Shown piece by piece: positions 61,489 to 64,000 of a stretch of 64,000 bases of DNA; positions within the stretch are counted from its first letter, which is position 1; each line of letters begins with the position of its first letter. The stretch covers positions 1 to 64,000 of the forward strand of contig JAZKDW010000043.1 in assembly GCA_040387375.1 (NCBI GenBank), read 5' to 3'. Source of the stretch: JAZKDW01 sp040387375 (GTDB taxonomy: Bacteria > Pseudomonadota > Gammaproteobacteria > Burkholderiales > Burkholderiaceae_D). The translations under genes were made by a program, and so were the position numbers. The notes below the pieces were generated by a model, which was not told the origin of the DNA, ran no database searches, and worked only from the letters and a program-made list of their open reading frames with translations.

Positions 61489-62688
61489 GATTGGCCGCAC
61501 GTCCACCGGCTCCCCTGCAGCGTCGAATTTCTTCGCCAGCGCCACCGATTGGATACCGATGGTCTGCAATGCGTCCACGATATCATCGACATCGACCTGC
61601 AGATCCGCCTCCGGCCCCAGCGGCTTTTCAGCCGAAACCAGCAGCGCGCCATCGGCGCCGGCATGCAGATTTACGCGCAAAATAATGTCGCCCATGACAT
61701 CGGCCGGTCCGATGACTGCGCTCACGTTTTCCGGAGCGGCGCCATGTGCCTGCAATCCCTGGTCCAGCTCCGACATCATCTGCAGCATGAAAAGTTCGGC
61801 AATGCCGCGCTCTTTCCCGCCGTGAAACAGGTCCTGGTATAAAAAATTGACCTCGGCTTCCCGGCCAGGCGCGACCAGGCAGGACTTCACCAGCGGCGCA
61901 ACCTGTTCCGTCCAGCGCTGGAAACGTTCCGCCCGCTGGTCGAAATAGGCATCGGCAGCGGTTTCCTCGTCGGGCACCTGGTAAAACGGATCCTCACTCG
62001 CCTTCAGCGAGAAGCCGAGCAAAAAGCGCAATTCGACTGCCTGGTCACCCGGCTCGAAATGGCTGGCCGGCCAGCCGCTGAAACTGCGTTCGATGGCCGG
62101 CGCCGCCACCGCTTTTTTACCGCTCATGGACGAGTACACATCACGGATCATGTCGGTCAGATTGCTGAAGGTGATGCTGTCGATTTCATCCGGATGATAG
62201 GCATGGCTGACCAGCACCACACGCGCGTCATGGCTTTCCAGATGCGCCTTCTTGAAACTGGCGGTCAGCTGGTCGTAGGCATCCTGATCCTGGAAACACT
62301 CGCCGCTCACGAGCCCGCCGCTGGTATGCACGAACAGCGGTATCACGAAGGCATCCACCTCGACCACGCCGCCCTCTTCCCGGCGCATCACCAGCGTCTG
62401 CGATGCCTGTTCGAGATGCTCCTTCAAAAACTGGTACGCGCCTATGTCCGCATGCTTCGCACGCTCCAGCGCTGAATACAATATGTCATCTTTCTTCTGG
62501 TTCAGGCACTTCCTGACTAGCTTCCGGAAGTCAATTTCCTTCTGTTTCAGCGCCTCGGTCATCGTCTCGATGTCCTCCTGCTCGACCAGGTCCATTGCCA
62601 GATCGCACAGGGTTTGTGTCAGGGTGTCCGCGATATCCTCGGCCGAAGGGCCGGATTTTCTTGGTGCTGGTTTTTTGTTTTTTGCCAT
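61483..62688 (-). CDS. DUF2863 family protein
   Basis: This 401-residue protein is typical of the Burkholderiales-restricted DUF2863 family. Its segments include LTQTLCDLAMDLVEQEDIETMTEALKQKEIDFRKLVRKCL, VVEVDAFVIPLFVHTSGGLVSGECFQD and DIILRVNLHAGADGALLVSAEKPLGPEADLQVDVDDIVDAL. It has no signal peptide or membrane segment. The function is unknown. A Lys-rich N-terminus (MAKNKKPAPRKSGPS) precedes the folded region. Confidence 0.9.
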   Translation of the reverse strand: MAKNKKPAPRKSGPSAEDIADTLTQTLCDLAMDLVEQEDIETMTEALKQKEIDFRKLVRKCLNQKKDDILYSALERAKHADIGAYQFLKEHLEQASQTLVMRREEGGVVEVDAFVIPLFVHTSGGLVSGECFQDQDAYDQLTASFKKAHLESHDARVVLVSHAYHPDEIDSITFSNLTDMIRDVYSSMSGKKAVAAPAIERSFSGWPASHFEPGDQAVELRFLLGFSLKASEDPFYQVPDEETAADAYFDQRAERFQRWTEQVAPLVKSCLVAPGREAEVNFLYQDLFHGGKERGIAELFMLQMMSELDQGLQAHGAAPENVSAVIGPADVMGDIILRVNLHAGADGALLVSAEKPLGPEADLQVDVDDIVDALQTIGIQSVALAKKFDAAGEPVDVRPIE

Positions 62689-62908
62689 GATTGTTTTTTA
62701 AATTAAGACCGGGCGTCGTGCCATCCGGGAGGAGTTTACCCTGTTGAGGCGCATGCTGGCGATGAAACAACGGATGCCAAAGCGGTCGACTTAGGCTGCG
62801 CGGTGGTGTATCCTCCGCAATCCCCTTCGTGAACCAGCATTCCGCAAAAAAACCTTGACCCTCTCCGATGTCAGCCTGACATCACCGCACGGAGTCTCCT
62901 GAGGACGC

Positions 62909-63187
62909 ATGAAAGACTATTACGCCGATCTCGGCATAGACGTTGATGCGTCGAATGCCGCGATAAAAAACGCCTACCGCAAAAAGGCATCGGAGTTCCA
63001 TCCCGACCGCAATACCGCGCCCGACGCGCCGGCCCGGTTCCGGGAAGTCCAGGAAGCCTATGACCTCCTGTCCGATGCGGAAAAACGGCAGGCTTACGAT
63101 GAAACCCGGCGCCGCAGCCTGGTGGAAAATCCGCTTGAAACCGCTGAACAAATCTGGAAGACCTACATGAACAAAGTGCTGCAATGA
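62909..63187 (+). CDS. J-domain mini protein
   Basis: This 92-residue protein is nearly just a J domain: KDYYADLGIDVDASNAAIKNAYRKKASEFHPDRN with the catalytic HPD loop (HPD at about 31-33), then FREVQEAYDLLSDAEKRQAYDE. It would stimulate DnaK ATPase. There is no Gly/Phe or zinc-finger part, so it is a specialised DnaJ-like cofactor. GAGGA precedes the ATG. Its stop overlaps the next ATG as ATGA. Confidence 0.9.
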   Translation: MKDYYADLGIDVDASNAAIKNAYRKKASEFHPDRNTAPDAPARFREVQEAYDLLSDAEKRQAYDETRRRSLVENPLETAEQIWKTYMNKVLQ

Positions 63188-63717
63188 AGCTGTCCTATTT
63201 TTTTCAAGACCTGAGCAAGGCATACCAGGCTGAACTGGAAGACCTGCTGAGCGATTCCGAAGGCAAGAATGTCTGGGCAGCACGGCTGCGCGAAAAGCGT
63301 TCGCAATTTCCATTCCTGATGACGATGATCGAATCCGACCCGGAAATGGTTGCGGTCGCCTTCCATGGCGGCATCCGTTTCACCAGTCCGCATGCAATGA
63401 CACTGCTGTCGAGCACCGAGCCGGATGAATTTCCGTCATGGGAAGAGTTGGCGCAAGCGGTGCATTTCGATACGGCCACGCAAAAACTTGCCGACACCGT
63501 GCTGCTGGAACGCGGCGGCGAGCGTTTTCTGATTACCACGGTCTGCCTTGAATACCTGCATGCGAAGAATGCCGGTTTTTCGAGCGCCGCGGTCGAGGAT
63601 GACGCGGATGAACAGGACGTCGCCGACGAGCATGACGAAGGTGAAGGTGAAGAACACGATCTTGAAGAAGCAGGCGCCGAATGGCTTGCCGAGCAGGGTT
63701 TCGATCGCCGCAGCTAA
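63184..63717 (+). CDS. Hypothetical protein coupled to J-domain gene
   Basis: This 177-residue soluble protein (KLSYFFQDLSKAYQAELEDLLSDSEGKNVWAARLREKRSQFPFLMTMIE) has an acidic, Asp/Glu-rich C-terminal third (VEDDADEQDVADEHDEGEGEEHD) and ends AGAEWLAEQGFDRRS. No known family is recognised. The 4-bp overlap with the J-domain gene suggests translational coupling and a chaperone-related role. Confidence 0.7.
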   Translation: MKLSYFFQDLSKAYQAELEDLLSDSEGKNVWAARLREKRSQFPFLMTMIESDPEMVAVAFHGGIRFTSPHAMTLLSSTEPDEFPSWEELAQAVHFDTATQKLADTVLLERGGERFLITTVCLEYLHAKNAGFSSAAVEDDADEQDVADEHDEGEGEEHDLEEAGAEWLAEQGFDRRS

Positions 63718-63738
63718 TCTTTTATTTATTGAATATTC

Positions 63739-64000
63739 ATGACAAACGCGCTCGTAGTAAAAGCAGCAAACCTTATCCGTGCCGGCGATATCGAGGGTGC
63801 GGAATTCGCACTGGTCTCGCTGGTGGAAACCGAGGGTGATCTCGCGCTGGTCGCGGTGCTCGAGGAGTTGCCGCCGAAAGACCTGCTGGCCGTGATCCGC
63901 GAATATGACTCGTCGAAAGAATCGGTGGTCAATCTGCTGGTGACGCCGGAACAATTCGCCCGCGCCGTCGTGATGGAACGCCTCTATGGCGACCACACGC
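63739..64000 (+). CDS. Hypothetical protein, 5' part (window end)
   Basis: This is the start of a gene cut by the window edge. Its visible residues run MTNALVVKAANLIRAGDIEGAEFALVSLVETEGDLALVAVLEEL...DLLAVIREYDSSKESVVNLLVTPEQFARAVVMERLYGDHT. The helical, repeat-like text suggests a regulatory helical domain. I do not assign a family. It follows the coupled hypothetical gene by 21 bp and probably belongs to the same operon as the J-domain gene. Confidence 0.65.
   Translation, partial: MTNALVVKAANLIRAGDIEGAEFALVSLVETEGDLALVAVLEELPPKDLLAVIREYDSSKESVVNLLVTPEQFARAVVMERLYGDHT

Noticed and set aside
1..64000. CRISPR arrays, rRNA operons, intact IS or prophage genes
   Set aside because: I found no spaced direct-repeat arrays, no rRNA sequence and no transposase or phage structural gene.

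Overview
This is a contiguous bacterial chromosome segment of moderately high GC. Its gene complement (hopanoid genes hpnC-hpnD-hpnE, BktB-type thiolase, DUF2863, DUF1853, Bug-type solute receptor, several LysR regulators) points to the Burkholderiales, most likely Oxalobacteraceae. That placement is inferred from gene content alone. The window opens inside a tRNA-Leu(UAG) gene on the minus strand and closes inside an unidentified CDS. A 10-base run of N at 31142-31151 marks an assembly gap.

Layout. 0-4.6 kb: RND efflux permease plus lipoprotein adaptor. 4.6-7.8 kb: squalene-forming hpnCDE. 7.9-10.5 kb: alr-radA. 10.6-15.9 kb: lplT, the tightly overlapping tsaB-rimI-uracil-DNA glycosylase-DUF1853 operon, a divergent thioredoxin-like gene, and DUF1993. 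16-18.1 kb: an AbiE-like two-gene module with a promoter framed by two identical operators, followed by about 500 bp of gene-free DNA. 18.5-22.3 kb: a malate synthase/haloacid dehalogenase operon with a divergent LysR gene, and a cold-shock gene. 22.5-25.6 kb: AT-rich accessory-looking DNA with a HypT-like LysR, an OmpR-type winged-helix protein with a degenerate receiver, and small unknowns. 25.6-31.8 kb: a giant MscS channel, a hybrid histidine kinase, and two tandem MetE-like paralogues fused across the assembly gap.

32-35.5 kb: a stress-type cluster (SRPBCC, YsnF/DUF2382, HPF-like and small acidic proteins). 35.8-42.5 kb: a CHASE-PAS-GGDEF-EAL protein preceded by a 104-bp nested palindrome, a two-gene multiheme cytochrome c operon, and a divergent MocR-type regulator. 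42.6-46.7 kb: a SYLF lipoprotein, UspA, flavin reductase, PagL-like lipid A deacylase, and two related short structured loci with C-rich anti-Shine-Dalgarno segments that look like sRNA genes. 46.8-49.8 kb: an orphan fused malonate-decarboxylase beta/gamma-like protein, BktB thiolase, and a DUF3455 lipoprotein. 50-53.6 kb: hipBA with operator-promoter, and a NUDIX plus metallo-beta-lactamase fusion. 53.6-58.1 kb: a GAF protein, Bug receptor, gamma-glutamyltransferase and divergent LysR. 58.1-64 kb: recX, DUF4142, a second DUF2382 protein, a second haloacid dehalogenase, DUF2863, and a J-domain mini-operon.

How they work together. Most genes are ordinary chromosomal functions: envelope lipid synthesis and remodelling (hpn genes, lplT, PagL), tRNA t6A and ribosome modification (tsaB, rimI), glyoxylate shunt, and stress response. 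The least ordinary parts are the AbiE-like island, the C-rich sRNA-like pair, the palindromic element at a cyclic-di-GMP gene, the fused malonate-decarboxylase-like protein, and the tandem paralogues hidden by the assembly gap.
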